Of a stretch of DNA of 64,000 nucleotides, positions 10,301-18,983 are shown piece by piece. The notes beneath the pieces were generated by a model. That model made no database searches. It saw only the letters and a list, made by a program, of their open reading frames with translations, and was not told where the DNA came from. The translations under genes were made by a program, and so were the position numbers. Source of the stretch: Arenibacter antarcticus (GTDB taxonomy: Bacteria > Bacteroidota > Bacteroidia > Flavobacteriales > Flavobacteriaceae); contig NZ_CP166679.1 of assembly GCF_041320605.1 (NCBI RefSeq), positions 1,798,001 to 1,862,000 on the forward strand. Direction: 5' to 3'. Position 1 is the first letter of the stretch. Each line of letters opens with the position of its first letter.

Positions 10301-12841
10301 GCCACGGTCACTTTTCCGAGTTCTATAGGTGGGAGGGCGTTGGTTACTATAGAAAATGGTGTTGAGGTCTTAGATGCGAGTTGGGTGAACACTACCCAAG
10401 GGGAAACTAAATTTAAAATTCCGATTACAGAACTGCACGCGCCCAATGTATTTATCAATATAAGCTTGTTACAGCCGCATGCTACTACCCTAAACGATAA
10501 TCCTATTAGGTTGTATGGAATTGTACCTATATCAGTAGAAAATCCGGCGACAAAATTGGTGCCTTCCATTGATATGCCCAAAGTCTTAAGACCCGAAGAA
10601 AAGGTCACCATAAAGGTGAAGGAAAAGCAGGGCAGGGCTATGACTTATAGTATTGCCATGGTTGATGAAGGCTTGTTAGATTTAACACGTTTTGTAACTC
10701 CTGACCCATGGAAAACCTTTTATGCAAGTGAGGCATTAGGTGTTAAGAGTTGGGATATTTATGATGATGTTATAGGTGCTTTTGGAGGTAGGATAGATCA
10801 GGTATTCGCCATTGGTGGTGATGGGGAATTGGCAGGGGCGAAAAATAAAAAAGCAAATCGTTTTGAGCCCATGGTGGTGTTTTTGGGACCATTTTCCCTT
10901 AAAGCTGGCGAAGCCAAGGCTCATGAAATAAGCATTCCAAAATATGTGGGTTCTGTACGGACCATGGTAGTGGCGGGGAATCCCGAAAACGCTGCTTATG
11001 GGATGGTAGAAGAAACCACTCCTGTGCGCAAGCCTTTGATGGTCTTGGCTTCCTTACCTCGGAAAATTACACCTGGGGAAACAGTTACCTTACCTGTTAC
11101 CGTATTTGCTATGGAAGATAAGGTGAAGGAGGTTAGTCTAAAAATAAAACCAGATCCCTCATTTAAGGTTTTAGGGAATGCAGTGCAAACCGTCTCGTTT
11201 ACCAGCCCAGATGAAAAGATGGCTTATTTTCAATTGCAAGTGTCAGATTTTAAAGGAATAGGAAAGCTAAGGGTAGAAGCTTCGGGTAATGGGGAAAAAG
11301 CCTCTTTTGTCGTTGAGATCGATGTGGTGAATCCGAATCCGATAAGCACACAGACGGATGATCTTATCTTAGCGCCTAATGAGTCGAGCTCCCTTTCTCT
11401 TACTACCTTCGGTATAGCAGGAAGTAATTCGGCACAGCTAGAATTTTCTACCCTGCCACCTATGAATTTTAGTGGAAGAATGCAGTATTTAATCAACTAT
11501 CCACATGGTTGTTTGGAGCAGATTATCTCTGGGGCTTTTCCACAATTATTCCTTGCCGATATCTTTGAATTAAATTCTACAAAGAAAAAGCAGATCCAAC
11601 AGAATGTGGAAAGCACCATTAAAAGGTCGGGGGCCTATCAGCTTCCATCTGGGGGCTTTTCCTATTGGCCAGGACAGTACCAAGCCGATGACTGGAGTTC
11701 CTCCTTTGTTGGCCACTTTTTATTGGAGGCCGAGAAAAAAGGCTATGTATTGCCTATTGGATTTAAATCTACTTGGGTGAAATATCAACAGAATATAGCC
11801 AAGGCTTGGCGTGCCGAAACTACTACTTCCGATCTCGCCCAGGCATATAGACTATATACGCTGGCATTTTCAGGAAATGCGGACATTGCTTCGATGAACA
11901 GGCTTCGAGAAACAACTACGCTTACTAACGAAGGAAAATTTAGATTGGCCGCCACCTACGGATTGATCGGACAAACCAAAGTGGCGGAGGAAATCCTTAA
12001 ATCCGCTAATTATAATCAGGAAGACAGGGTAAATTACTACAGTACCTATGGGTCAGCAGATCGAAATAGGGCTATGGCCTTAGAAACCTATGTGCTTTTA
12101 GGCAATAAAATTAAAGCACAGGAATTGGCAAAAATATTGGCAGAACGCTTATCAGAAGACCAATGGATGAGTACCCAGAGTACCGCTTACAGCTTATTGG
12201 CATTGGCCAAATTTGCAGAAATGATTGGTGGGAATGGAATAAAGGCCTCAGTTAAGGTCAACCAAAAAGCATCCAAAGTGGAGACCGATAAAACATTGGC
12301 GAATTTGGATTTGGAAATTAATAAGGGCATGAACACCATTGCAATAAAGAACAATGGTGATAACACCATATTTGTAAATATCATAAAGAGTGGTGTTTTA
12401 CCCGTAGGCGAAGAAAAGGAGCTATCCCGGAACCTAGTGGCTAAAGTGGTTTATAAAGGTAGGGACGGTTCTATAATTGACCCCTCCATGGTAGGGCAGG
12501 GAACAAATTTTGTGGCAGAAGTTTCCCTGACAAATAGTAAAACGGCCTCCCTTAAAAATATTGCCCTCTCTCAAATTTTCCCCAGTGGTTGGGAAATTGT
12601 AAATACTCGCTTTACGGATTTTGGAGATTTCGCTGATAATGATGTAACCTATACCGACCTTAGGGATGACAGAGCCAACTTCTATTTCGATATGAAAGGA
12701 AACGAGACGAAGACCTTGCGGATATTGTTAAACGCCTCCTATTTAGGGAAATATTATTTACCGGGAATCCAGGCAGAGGCCATGTACGACAATGATTATT
12801 TTGTGCGTACCAAGGGGCAATGGATACAAGTGGTTCAGTAA
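7331..12841 (+). CDS. Bacterial alpha-2-macroglobulin-like lipoprotein (MG domains, thioester, TED)
   Basis: A very large protein of 1836 residues starting MKLLLRSLILLFVLGC, a lipoprotein signal with Cys16. It resembles YfhM-type bacterial alpha-2-macroglobulins, which trap proteases in a cage through a reactive thioester. Visible parts are the N-terminal MG domains, an MG2-like segment near residues 600-640 (FGERGVWRPGDKIYLSF), the bait/MG region, the alpha-2-macroglobulin signature SIAMVDEGLLDLTRF (about residue 1110), and the thioester PHGCLEQ with Cys1394. The alpha-helical ring domain follows (GGFSYWPG, ALETYVLLG). A Tyr/Asp-rich insert lies at about residues 460-500. The start at 7331 is chosen for the signal peptide; the frame is open from 7256. 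In many bacteria the gene pairs with pbpC, found here 2 kb downstream. Confidence 0.93.
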   Translation: MKLLLRSLILLFVLGCNQKQDSGKLTLDTLNLYQDYITEVTHGIISAKSDVRIVLKTPMDKWVNGQELNKELLKVSPQTKGKVIALDARTIAFVPEKRFKQDANYVFTLDLESLMPDLPKELYSFTFGVKTLKQQFNVYTQAIQSYSKDYQYLEGQLITSDQLTLEDAKKLISVTQEGKTIPLKFDRTVKEGTQFPFKIDSISRFKEDSELVVVWDGFDLGIDSSGKNSLKIPGKSNFSILDVVVETGGTQVLLINFSDPLKKGQNFKGLVLLEGDDTPKYAIEGNVLKVYPSKEISGAVALNVFEGIQSVDGHRLKSKYHQQIAFEQVKPEVRLLSNGTILPSSNNLKINFEAVNVKSVHVSVLRIFENNVLQFLQQNSIGESYNLKAVARPIATKTIDLGDNIAVRSGKWTAHALDLKTLIRPEVGAIYRVELSINPSFSIYKCDATNFIDVQLDDSDFDEEKEMSSWDGVAEYYNDYYDNYDWNQRDNPCHTSYYYNKTVGTNILASDIGVTIKRGTNKSYFIAVNNIVNTEPIPGAKATFYNYQQQPLGEVTTEVDGTARYDSEHLAFFAVVESQGQKTYVKLNDGNVLSVSKFKVDGALVQKGIKGFIFGERGVWRPGDKIYLSFMLNDNDNKLPEGHPVKLELLDPYNKVVHRQINTGGLNNYYSFQYKTDENAPTGNWLAKITVGGATFTKSLKIETIKPNRLKIKTEFSHEVLSSKSPIQGKMEVAWLHGAVAKNLKADITAKFKVQNTSFKAFSNYTFDDPTRAFTMEDQLIFNNKIDGDGKANFTMDPKFNSPAPGMLSAVFVTKVYENGGDFSTDVFSKPFSPYRTYVGLNVPKGDKTKGMLLTDVPHNFEVVTVDENGSPKPTENLKVVIYKINWRWWWETSQENLSSFNSDQYQEKVLEKTISTDSKGMGAFSFELKYPDWGRYLVRVEDPKGQHATATTIYVDWPGWAGKSRKSDPSAATMLMFSTDKENYKVGESATVTFPSSIGGRALVTIENGVEVLDASWVNTTQGETKFKIPITELHAPNVFINISLLQPHATTLNDNPIRLYGIVPISVENPATKLVPSIDMPKVLRPEEKVTIKVKEKQGRAMTYSIAMVDEGLLDLTRFVTPDPWKTFYASEALGVKSWDIYDDVIGAFGGRIDQVFAIGGDGELAGAKNKKANRFEPMVVFLGPFSLKAGEAKAHEISIPKYVGSVRTMVVAGNPENAAYGMVEETTPVRKPLMVLASLPRKITPGETVTLPVTVFAMEDKVKEVSLKIKPDPSFKVLGNAVQTVSFTSPDEKMAYFQLQVSDFKGIGKLRVEASGNGEKASFVVEIDVVNPNPISTQTDDLILAPNESSSLSLTTFGIAGSNSAQLEFSTLPPMNFSGRMQYLINYPHGCLEQIISGAFPQLFLADIFELNSTKKKQIQQNVESTIKRSGAYQLPSGGFSYWPGQYQADDWSSSFVGHFLLEAEKKGYVLPIGFKSTWVKYQQNIAKAWRAETTTSDLAQAYRLYTLAFSGNADIASMNRLRETTTLTNEGKFRLAATYGLIGQTKVAEEILKSANYNQEDRVNYYSTYGSADRNRAMALETYVLLGNKIKAQELAKILAERLSEDQWMSTQSTAYSLLALAKFAEMIGGNGIKASVKVNQKASKVETDKTLANLDLEINKGMNTIAIKNNGDNTIFVNIIKSGVLPVGEEKELSRNLVAKVVYKGRDGSIIDPSMVGQGTNFVAEVSLTNSKTASLKNIALSQIFPSGWEIVNTRFTDFGDFADNDVTYTDLRDDRANFYFDMKGNETKTLRILLNASYLGKYYLPGIQAEAMYDNDYFVRTKGQWIQVVQ

Positions 12842-12933
12842 CGAAAATCCGCAGGATGAAAAATATACTCTGAATTTCTGCGCAACCAATTGAAGGATTT
12901 TGCATTCTAAGGGTTGACAATAAAAATCAATTT

Positions 12934-13482
12934 ATGAAATTAAGAAGTGTTTTATCAGGATTTGGGACTCTTGTCCTTGTACTAGGTTTTAATAGCTGTG
13001 ATGTCTCTAATGATACTGAATTTGTATGTCAGGAGGATTTCACGGGTGCTCTTGTGGAAAACGAAAATGTATTAGTGGGCAAATGGGAGCTCACTGCAAT
13101 CGTAGCGGAAAAGGAAGTAGACCTAACCAGTGATAGTGAAAGCAACCCTAAAACGGATATTTATGTGCAATATTCCGAATGTGATAGGGATGCCAATTTT
13201 GTTTATACATCAGATAGGGGCTATACCAACTCTCAGGGACAGAGTGCAGAGAATTGCACCAATAAGGCAAAGTTTAGCGGTACATGGAAGCTAAATGGCA
13301 ATGTTTTAAGTTTTGTAAACAATTGCTCTTCTCAGAATATGACTCTTGAATTCAATGAGGATAAATCTGCTTATTCCTTTACAGGGAATTATAATATAAC
13401 GGATGCAAATGGGCAAAAGATCTTAACAGACATTACCTTTACATATTCTAAGGCTGACAGCGAAACAGAGCCTGTGGAATAG
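12934..13482 (+). CDS. Lipocalin-like lipoprotein, function unknown
   Basis: 182 residues starting MKLRSVLSGFGTLVLVLGFNSC, with lipobox Cys22. The mature part has a lipocalin-like layout common in Bacteroidetes lipoproteins: LVGKWELTAI near residue 48, a middle YVQYSECDRDANFVYTSD, then FSGTWKLNGNVLSF and a strand-rich end (ITFTYSK). Several Cys (ECD, ENC, NNC) may form disulfides. No enzyme motif is visible. It follows the alpha-2-macroglobulin gene by 92 bases and ends at its own terminator. Confidence 0.7.
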   Translation: MKLRSVLSGFGTLVLVLGFNSCDVSNDTEFVCQEDFTGALVENENVLVGKWELTAIVAEKEVDLTSDSESNPKTDIYVQYSECDRDANFVYTSDRGYTNSQGQSAENCTNKAKFSGTWKLNGNVLSFVNNCSSQNMTLEFNEDKSAYSFTGNYNITDANGQKILTDITFTYSKADSETEPVE

Positions 13483-13507
13483 TTTTATCCGAATTTTTAA
13501 ATATACC

Positions 13508-13543
13508 ATGGATCGGACATTAGTGTTCGATCCATTTTTTTTT
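13508..13543 (+). terminator. Rho-independent terminator between converging genes
   Basis: ATGGATCG at 13508-13515 pairs with CGATCCAT at 13528-13535, with a few more pairs (ACA/TGT) in the loop, followed by a nine-T run. It is 25 bases after the lipocalin-like gene. Confidence 0.85.
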
Positions 13544-13638
13544 GAAAATTTTTTGCTTGATTTTAGAGCAAGAGTGGGGTTGTTGTTTTTTACACCCAAG
13601 AAGACAGGCAAAAGAAAGATTTTGTTGTTAGCTGTAGC

Positions 13639-14175
13639 CTAAAGATCCAGAAAGCTTCCTTCTTGTCCCTCCTCATTTCCATTAAGGGTACGAGTTTCTT
13701 TCAGTACCCTGCTAAATACAAAGGCACCTATTTCCTTTACTGGCGTATATAATCTAGATTCTTCCATAAATTCCGATTTAACAACACCTAGTTGATTATT
13801 GCCCTTGTCGAAAAAGATCAGTAATGCTCCCAGTATTACCGCAACTTTTAAGGTGCCAAACACAGCTCCAGCCAACTTGTTAAGCAGCCCCAACATGGCA
13901 AAGTTGGCTATTTTCGTCAATAACCTCCCTGCCAAAACAATGATTATCACTATGAGGATAAAGGTGATGATAAATGCAGAGGTGTTCATATAGCGTTCAT
14001 CCCAATCCATGTTTTCGGATAGATATTCCCCAGCAATATAGGAGAAGTGGATAGCCCCATAAAGCCCTGCAATAACTGCTACCAAGGAGGCTAATTCTAC
14101 AAAGAGGCCATTTCTAATGCCTTTGTAAAGTCCGTAAAGCAATAGAAGTCCTAAAATTATGTCCAATATTCCCAT
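13639..14175 (-). CDS. CvpA-family membrane protein
   Basis: 178 residues beginning MGILDIILGLLLLYGLYKGIRNGLFVELASLV, typical of CvpA: four membrane segments in the first 130 residues with the conserved YKGIRNG loop. CvpA proteins are named after colicin V production and are linked to envelope stability; the exact role is unknown. The ATG at 14173-14175 is chosen because the N-terminus then matches the family, although the frame stays open up to 14463. The neighbouring gene at 14285 is transcribed away from it, with opposed promoter boxes between them. Confidence 0.85.
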   Translation of the reverse strand: MGILDIILGLLLLYGLYKGIRNGLFVELASLVAVIAGLYGAIHFSYIAGEYLSENMDWDERYMNTSAFIITFILIVIIIVLAGRLLTKIANFAMLGLLNKLAGAVFGTLKVAVILGALLIFFDKGNNQLGVVKSEFMEESRLYTPVKEIGAFVFSRVLKETRTLNGNEEGQEGSFLDL

Positions 14176-14189
14176 TCTAAATTTAGCTT

Positions 14190-14222
14190 TTGACAAATAT
14201 AGAACTTTGATTTGTACCTTTG
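14190..14222. promoter_or_regulatory. Divergent promoter pair for the CvpA gene and the 118-residue gene
   Basis: A minus-strand TATATTTG (14201-14194) faces the CvpA gene and would start transcription about 13 bases before its ATG. A plus-strand TTG (14190-14192) then 22 nt then TACCTTTG (14215-14222) faces the other gene. Both -7 boxes match TAnnTTTG perfectly and the two promoters overlap. Confidence 0.5.
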
Positions 14223-14284
14223 AAAAATTCTGTGCGTTCCCTATTTCAAATTCAGGCACCGCACAATGATCCGTAAATAAAACA

Positions 14285-14641
14285 ATGTCTAGAGATATAC
14301 AGTTAAAGGAAAGATGGAAGGTTTTGGTAGATAAGCTTTCTGCCCAGTTCGCGGATAACGACCCGTTGGAATTGGACGCGATAATATATTTGGTTGGAGT
14401 CCAGGAATTAGGGCAGATCCATAGAAAATATAAAAAGGACGAAAAATTAGACCTCATGCACATAGCTATCTGTAGGTTATTGGAGCCCTATGGTTATTAT
14501 GAATTCGAATACTTCGATGAACAAGGTTGGCCACATTATATCATTAAGGAAGAATTACCAACTTTAAAGGCGGGGGAGCAATCTGTTTTGATGAAAGAGG
14601 CGATTGTGAGTTATTTCGTGGAAAAAGAATATATTTCCTAG
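14285..14641 (+). CDS. Conserved hypothetical cytosolic protein
   Basis: 118 residues, MSRDIQLKERWKVLVDKLSAQFADNDPLELDAIIYLVGVQELGQ. No signal peptide or membrane segment; predicted mainly helical with an acidic, aromatic-rich middle (YGYYEFEYFDEQGWPHY). I recognise no named domain; the style resembles small cytosolic proteins found across Flavobacteriia. Coding character is supported by the clean start after a good -7 promoter box and by ordinary codon use. It is divergent from the CvpA gene and precedes pbpC by about 150 bases. Confidence 0.75.
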   Translation: MSRDIQLKERWKVLVDKLSAQFADNDPLELDAIIYLVGVQELGQIHRKYKKDEKLDLMHIAICRLLEPYGYYEFEYFDEQGWPHYIIKEELPTLKAGEQSVLMKEAIVSYFVEKEYIS

Positions 14642-14789
14642 GGAAAACTTTTGTTGAAGTGCTTTTTTGTACTGAGGTCCTCAGTTTATTTTTCTGTGGA
14701 TTGGGAAGTTTGTCCAATTGTAGAAAGATTAAATTGTGGAGTGGGCAATTATCAAAACTTACTTGTCCAAAAAGGATATAAATATTGAA

Positions 14790-17168
14790 ATGGTTAGAAA
14801 TTATAGACTATCCAATCATGGTGTAATTACTCCTTTTTTTAGGAAAAAAAAGCACATCCTAATAGTTTCTATCCTAGTATCACTTTCCATTGCCTACTAT
14901 TTTTGTTTGCCAGATAAACTTTTCAAGGTACCAACGGCAACGGTAGTAGAAAGCAGTTCTGGGCAGCTCTTAGGAGCCCTTATAGCGGAAGATGGCCAGT
15001 GGCGGTTTCCCGTGGTGGATAGCGTGCCCCATAAATTTGAAGTTAGCATCCTGAATTTTGAGGATGCTCATTTTTATAGGCATCCCGGCTTCAATCCCGT
15101 CTCTATGGCCAAGGCAATTAGATCTAATTGGAGGGCAGGAGAGACAGTAAGAGGGGGAAGTACGCTTTCCCAGCAGTTAATACGAATGTCTCGCCATCAG
15201 CAACAGAGAACCTATTGGGAGAAAATTAAAGAATTGGTGCTTGCCACTAGGTTGGAATTGCGATTTTCTAAAAAGGAAATACTAAAGAGCTATGCAAGTC
15301 ACGCTCCCTTTGGGGGGAACGTTGTGGGTCTGGAAATGGCGACATGGCGCTATTTTGGATTGCAACCCCATCAACTGTCTTGGGCAGAAGCCGCTACATT
15401 GGCCGTTTTGCCCAATGCCCCTAGCCTGATTTATCCAGGTAAGAACCAGGAAAAATTATTGGAGAAAAGAAATAGATTGCTCCATAAATTACATAAGAAC
15501 CACTACCTAGACAGTCTTACCTACCAGCTTTCGCTGCTGGAGAAGTTGCCCAATAAACCGTTTAATGTTCCTAATAAAGTGCCTCATTTGCTGCAATTCT
15601 TAGCAAAAGGAAATAGGGGGGAGCGTATCACCACAACCGTGGATCCATACCTACAAACCACAGTGAATGCAATAGTGAATAACCATCACAAGGTGCTAAG
15701 GCAGAATCAGGTTCACAATGCAGCAGTCCTTGTTATGGATGTAAATAGCAGGAAGGTGCTGTCCTATGTGGGTAACACCACAGCAGGAGCGGATCATGAG
15801 GAGAATGTAGATATGGTACATGCCAATCGCAGTACGGGAAGTGTAATAAAGCCTCTGTTGTATGCCGCTATGATAGATGCTGGGGAATTGTTGCCAGGGA
15901 TGCTGGTCCCAGATGTCCCTACACATATCGCTGGTTATACCCCTGAAAATTTTGACCGTTCTTATAGTGGTGCGGTACGGGCGGATAGGGCCTTGGCAAG
16001 GTCCTTGAATATTCCCTCAGTACGATTGTTGCAGTCTTATGGATTACAAAAATTTAGAGATCAATTGGACTTCTTTAAACTTAAGGGACTCAATAGACCC
16101 GCAGATCATTATGGTTTGACGCTGATTCTTGGTGGGGCCGAAAGTAATTTATGGGATCTTTGTAAAACCTATGCCTCCTTAGCGTCTACCATTAATCATT
16201 TTAACAAAACCTCCAGTGAATACTATATTGACGAATTTGTAGAACCCGTGCTCCGTATGGGTTTCGATGCCGATTTTGGGAAGAAATCCACAGAAAAAAC
16301 CTTATTCGACGCAGCCAGTATCTATCTTACTTTTGAAGCTATGAAGGATTTAAATAGACCAGAAGGGAGCGAATCGTGGGAGTTTTATGATTCTTCCAAG
16401 AAAATCGCTTGGAAAACAGGGACTAGCTTCGGAAATAAGGATGCTTGGGCTATTGGCGTAACAAAAGATCATGTTGTTGGTGTTTGGGTAGGGAATGCCG
16501 ATGGGGAAGGAAGGCCCAATATGATGGGATTGAACACCGCGGCACCTATTTTATTTGATGTATTTGATGTGCTGCCCACCTCTTCTTGGTTTCAGGCTCC
16601 TGAAGATGAGTTTACCACTATTGATGTATGTGCCGAAAGCGGGTATTTGGCTTCCGCTATTTGTCCCAAAAGCAGCATCCGTATCCCAAATAAAAAACAG
16701 TATGTACCCGTTTGTGACTATCATAGGCTGGTGCATTTAGACCAAAGTGGAAGGTTCAGGGTAAATTCGTCTTGTGGGAATCCTGCGGAAATTAGGACTG
16801 AACCTTGGTTCGTATTACCTCCTTTAATGGGGTATTACTATCAAAGAAGCCACCCTTCTTATGTTATGTTGCCCCCATTTAAGTCCAGTTGTAAGCAAAC
16901 TGGAATACCAGAGATGGCATTTATTTATCCTAAGGATGGGAGCAGGATTACCCTAACCAAGAATTTCGGAGGGGAAACTGGGGAATTGGTGATTAAACTT
17001 GCCCACGCGAAGCCCGGTACCACTGTGTATTGGTATTTAAACGATACCTATCTTGGGGAGACTGTTAATTACCATGAGCGGGGACTTATTCCCGAGAAAG
17101 GTAGGCACCGAATAACCGCAGTAGACGGGTCGGGAAATGAAATTATGGTTAACATTACCATAGAGTAG
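14790..17168 (+). CDS. pbpC: Penicillin-binding protein 1C (bifunctional glycosyltransferase/transpeptidase)
   Basis: A class A penicillin-binding protein of 792 residues that polymerises and cross-links murein outside the inner membrane. A short basic N-terminus leads into one membrane anchor (HILIVSILVSLSIAYYF). The glycosyltransferase domain has FEDAHFYRHPGF and GGSTLSQQLIR; the transpeptidase has STGSVIKP (SxxK), SLNIPSVRL (SxN) and WKTGTS (KTG). The last 90 residues form the BiPBP_C domain typical of PBP1C. I start at the ATG at 14790; a GTG at 14736 would add 18 residues and cannot be excluded. In many bacteria pbpC pairs with an alpha-2-macroglobulin gene, as nearby here. Confidence 0.93.
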   Translation: MVRNYRLSNHGVITPFFRKKKHILIVSILVSLSIAYYFCLPDKLFKVPTATVVESSSGQLLGALIAEDGQWRFPVVDSVPHKFEVSILNFEDAHFYRHPGFNPVSMAKAIRSNWRAGETVRGGSTLSQQLIRMSRHQQQRTYWEKIKELVLATRLELRFSKKEILKSYASHAPFGGNVVGLEMATWRYFGLQPHQLSWAEAATLAVLPNAPSLIYPGKNQEKLLEKRNRLLHKLHKNHYLDSLTYQLSLLEKLPNKPFNVPNKVPHLLQFLAKGNRGERITTTVDPYLQTTVNAIVNNHHKVLRQNQVHNAAVLVMDVNSRKVLSYVGNTTAGADHEENVDMVHANRSTGSVIKPLLYAAMIDAGELLPGMLVPDVPTHIAGYTPENFDRSYSGAVRADRALARSLNIPSVRLLQSYGLQKFRDQLDFFKLKGLNRPADHYGLTLILGGAESNLWDLCKTYASLASTINHFNKTSSEYYIDEFVEPVLRMGFDADFGKKSTEKTLFDAASIYLTFEAMKDLNRPEGSESWEFYDSSKKIAWKTGTSFGNKDAWAIGVTKDHVVGVWVGNADGEGRPNMMGLNTAAPILFDVFDVLPTSSWFQAPEDEFTTIDVCAESGYLASAICPKSSIRIPNKKQYVPVCDYHRLVHLDQSGRFRVNSSCGNPAEIRTEPWFVLPPLMGYYYQRSHPSYVMLPPFKSSCKQTGIPEMAFIYPKDGSRITLTKNFGGETGELVIKLAHAKPGTTVYWYLNDTYLGETVNYHERGLIPEKGRHRITAVDGSGNEIMVNITIE

Positions 17169-17265
17169 GATTTCTCTTTTGATATCGCATTGCAAAACTA
17201 TATCTTTAAAGGACTAAGGATCAAAGAGCAATTTCTTTATTCCCCCACGGAATAATTTAAGAAAG

Positions 17266-18933
17266 ATGAAAAGAAACATACGATTTTCCAATTTGGATAG
17301 GCAAAATGCTATTGCAAAACTAAAAGAAGAGACTTTTGATCTTGTAGTTGTGGGTGGTGGGATAACAGGAGGAGGAATTGCGCTAGACGCTGCCGCCAGA
17401 GGACTAAAAGTGGCCTTGGTAGAAAAGTACGACTTTGCCTCAGGAACCAGTAGCAAATCTACTAAATTGATACATGGGGGGTTGCGTTACCTAAAGCAGT
17501 TCGATTTTTGGTTGGTAAAGGAAGTGGGGTCGGAACGTGCCATTGTGCACAAATTAGCGCCGCATTTGGTATTGCCAGAGAAAATGTTGTTGCCACTGAT
17601 AGAAAATGGATCCTACGGAAAATGGCTTACTTCTATTGGTTTGAAAGTATACGATATCCTAGCTCAAGTATCTGGGGATGATAAGCGAAAAATGTTGGAA
17701 AAGAAGGAAGCCCTAAAGTTGGAGCCGCTTTTGCCTAAAAAAATTCTTAAAGGTGCTGGGTATTATGCGGAGTACCGTACCGATGATGCCCGATTGACTT
17801 TGGAAACTATAAAGACTAGCCTACAGTACGGGGCTACTGCCATTAATTATGCCGAAGTTTCCCAGTTTATTTATGACAATGATAAAGTTGCAGGGGTTAA
17901 GGTGATAGATCATATTGGCACTAGTGAGTTTAAAATAAGATCCAAATATGTGATCAGTGCAGCAGGGCCGTGGGTAGACGAGCTTAGGGCGCTCAATAAT
18001 TCCCAAAAAGGCAAGCGGCTACATCTTACAAAAGGGGTTCACTTGGTTTTCCCTTATGAAAAGTTACCTGTAAAACAATCGGTTTATTTTGATATTCCGG
18101 ACGGTAGGATGATGTTTGCCATCCCTAGAGGTAAAGTCACCTATGTGGGCACTACAGATACCAATTTCAATGAAAATAAGGATAGGGTAAGGGTTAATAT
18201 GGCAGATGCCATTTATTTAATTTCCGCTGTAAACAATATGTTTCCGAAAATTAATTTGGGACTAGATGATATAATTTCCTCATGGGCAGGATTGCGGCCC
18301 CTGATCCATGAAGAAGGGAAATCAGCTTCCGAACTCTCCAGAAAGGATGAGATTTTTACCTCCGATTCCGGATTAATTAGTATTGCTGGAGGTAAACTCA
18401 CAGGCTACAGAAAAATGGCGGAAAGAGTAGTGAATAGGGTGGCGAAAAGGATGGTGGAAGATTTTGACATTAAAATAGAAGAATGTACCACGATTGAAAT
18501 TCCATTATGTGGGAACGATTTTAAGAAATACAAACAGGTTGAAAAATATATTTCACAAATACATGAAAGGCTGGCTCCTGATGGTTTTACAGCATATTAT
18601 GCTTGGTATTTGGTAACTAATTATGGAAAACAGACGGAAACTATTTTGGCAGAATATGACAAGCAGAAAGACAATGACCATGTTGTAGGTATGGCCAAGG
18701 CCGAATTGCATTTTACAATTGATCATGAAATGGTAAGTACTCCTATGGATTTTTTTATCAGAAGAACAGGCCGACTCTATTTTGATATTGAAAGTGTGAA
18801 AAAACTAATGGACCCCATACTGGAAGAATTTCGGCAGATTTATAAGCTGGATAAGGACATTATTGACCATTATAGAAAAACCCTGAAACTAGAAATAGAG
18901 GAACATTCCAATTTTTCCTTGAGCCGAGATTAA
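17266..18933 (+). CDS. glpD: FAD-dependent glycerol-3-phosphate dehydrogenase
   Basis: A 555-residue flavoenzyme that oxidises glycerol-3-phosphate to dihydroxyacetone phosphate and passes electrons to the quinone pool at the inner membrane. The FAD-binding Rossmann motif is DLVVVGGGITGGGIALDAAARG at about residues 25-46, followed by SGTSSKSTKLIHGGLRYL, a GlpD signature. The middle holds the substrate domain and the C-terminal 130 residues the DAO_C cap. The ATG at 17266 is preceded by AAGA. It ends 50 bases before the tail of gpsA, the biosynthetic counterpart. A weak stem TTATAAGT/ACTTATAA at 18950-18971 separates the two. Confidence 0.95.
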   Translation: MKRNIRFSNLDRQNAIAKLKEETFDLVVVGGGITGGGIALDAAARGLKVALVEKYDFASGTSSKSTKLIHGGLRYLKQFDFWLVKEVGSERAIVHKLAPHLVLPEKMLLPLIENGSYGKWLTSIGLKVYDILAQVSGDDKRKMLEKKEALKLEPLLPKKILKGAGYYAEYRTDDARLTLETIKTSLQYGATAINYAEVSQFIYDNDKVAGVKVIDHIGTSEFKIRSKYVISAAGPWVDELRALNNSQKGKRLHLTKGVHLVFPYEKLPVKQSVYFDIPDGRMMFAIPRGKVTYVGTTDTNFNENKDRVRVNMADAIYLISAVNNMFPKINLGLDDIISSWAGLRPLIHEEGKSASELSRKDEIFTSDSGLISIAGGKLTGYRKMAERVVNRVAKRMVEDFDIKIEECTTIEIPLCGNDFKKYKQVEKYISQIHERLAPDGFTAYYAWYLVTNYGKQTETILAEYDKQKDNDHVVGMAKAELHFTIDHEMVSTPMDFFIRRTGRLYFDIESVKKLMDPILEEFRQIYKLDKDIIDHYRKTLKLEIEEHSNFSLSRD

Positions 18934-18983
18934 GTTGCTAACTCTGGTGTTATAAGTTATTTTACTTATAATTACCGCTAGGA

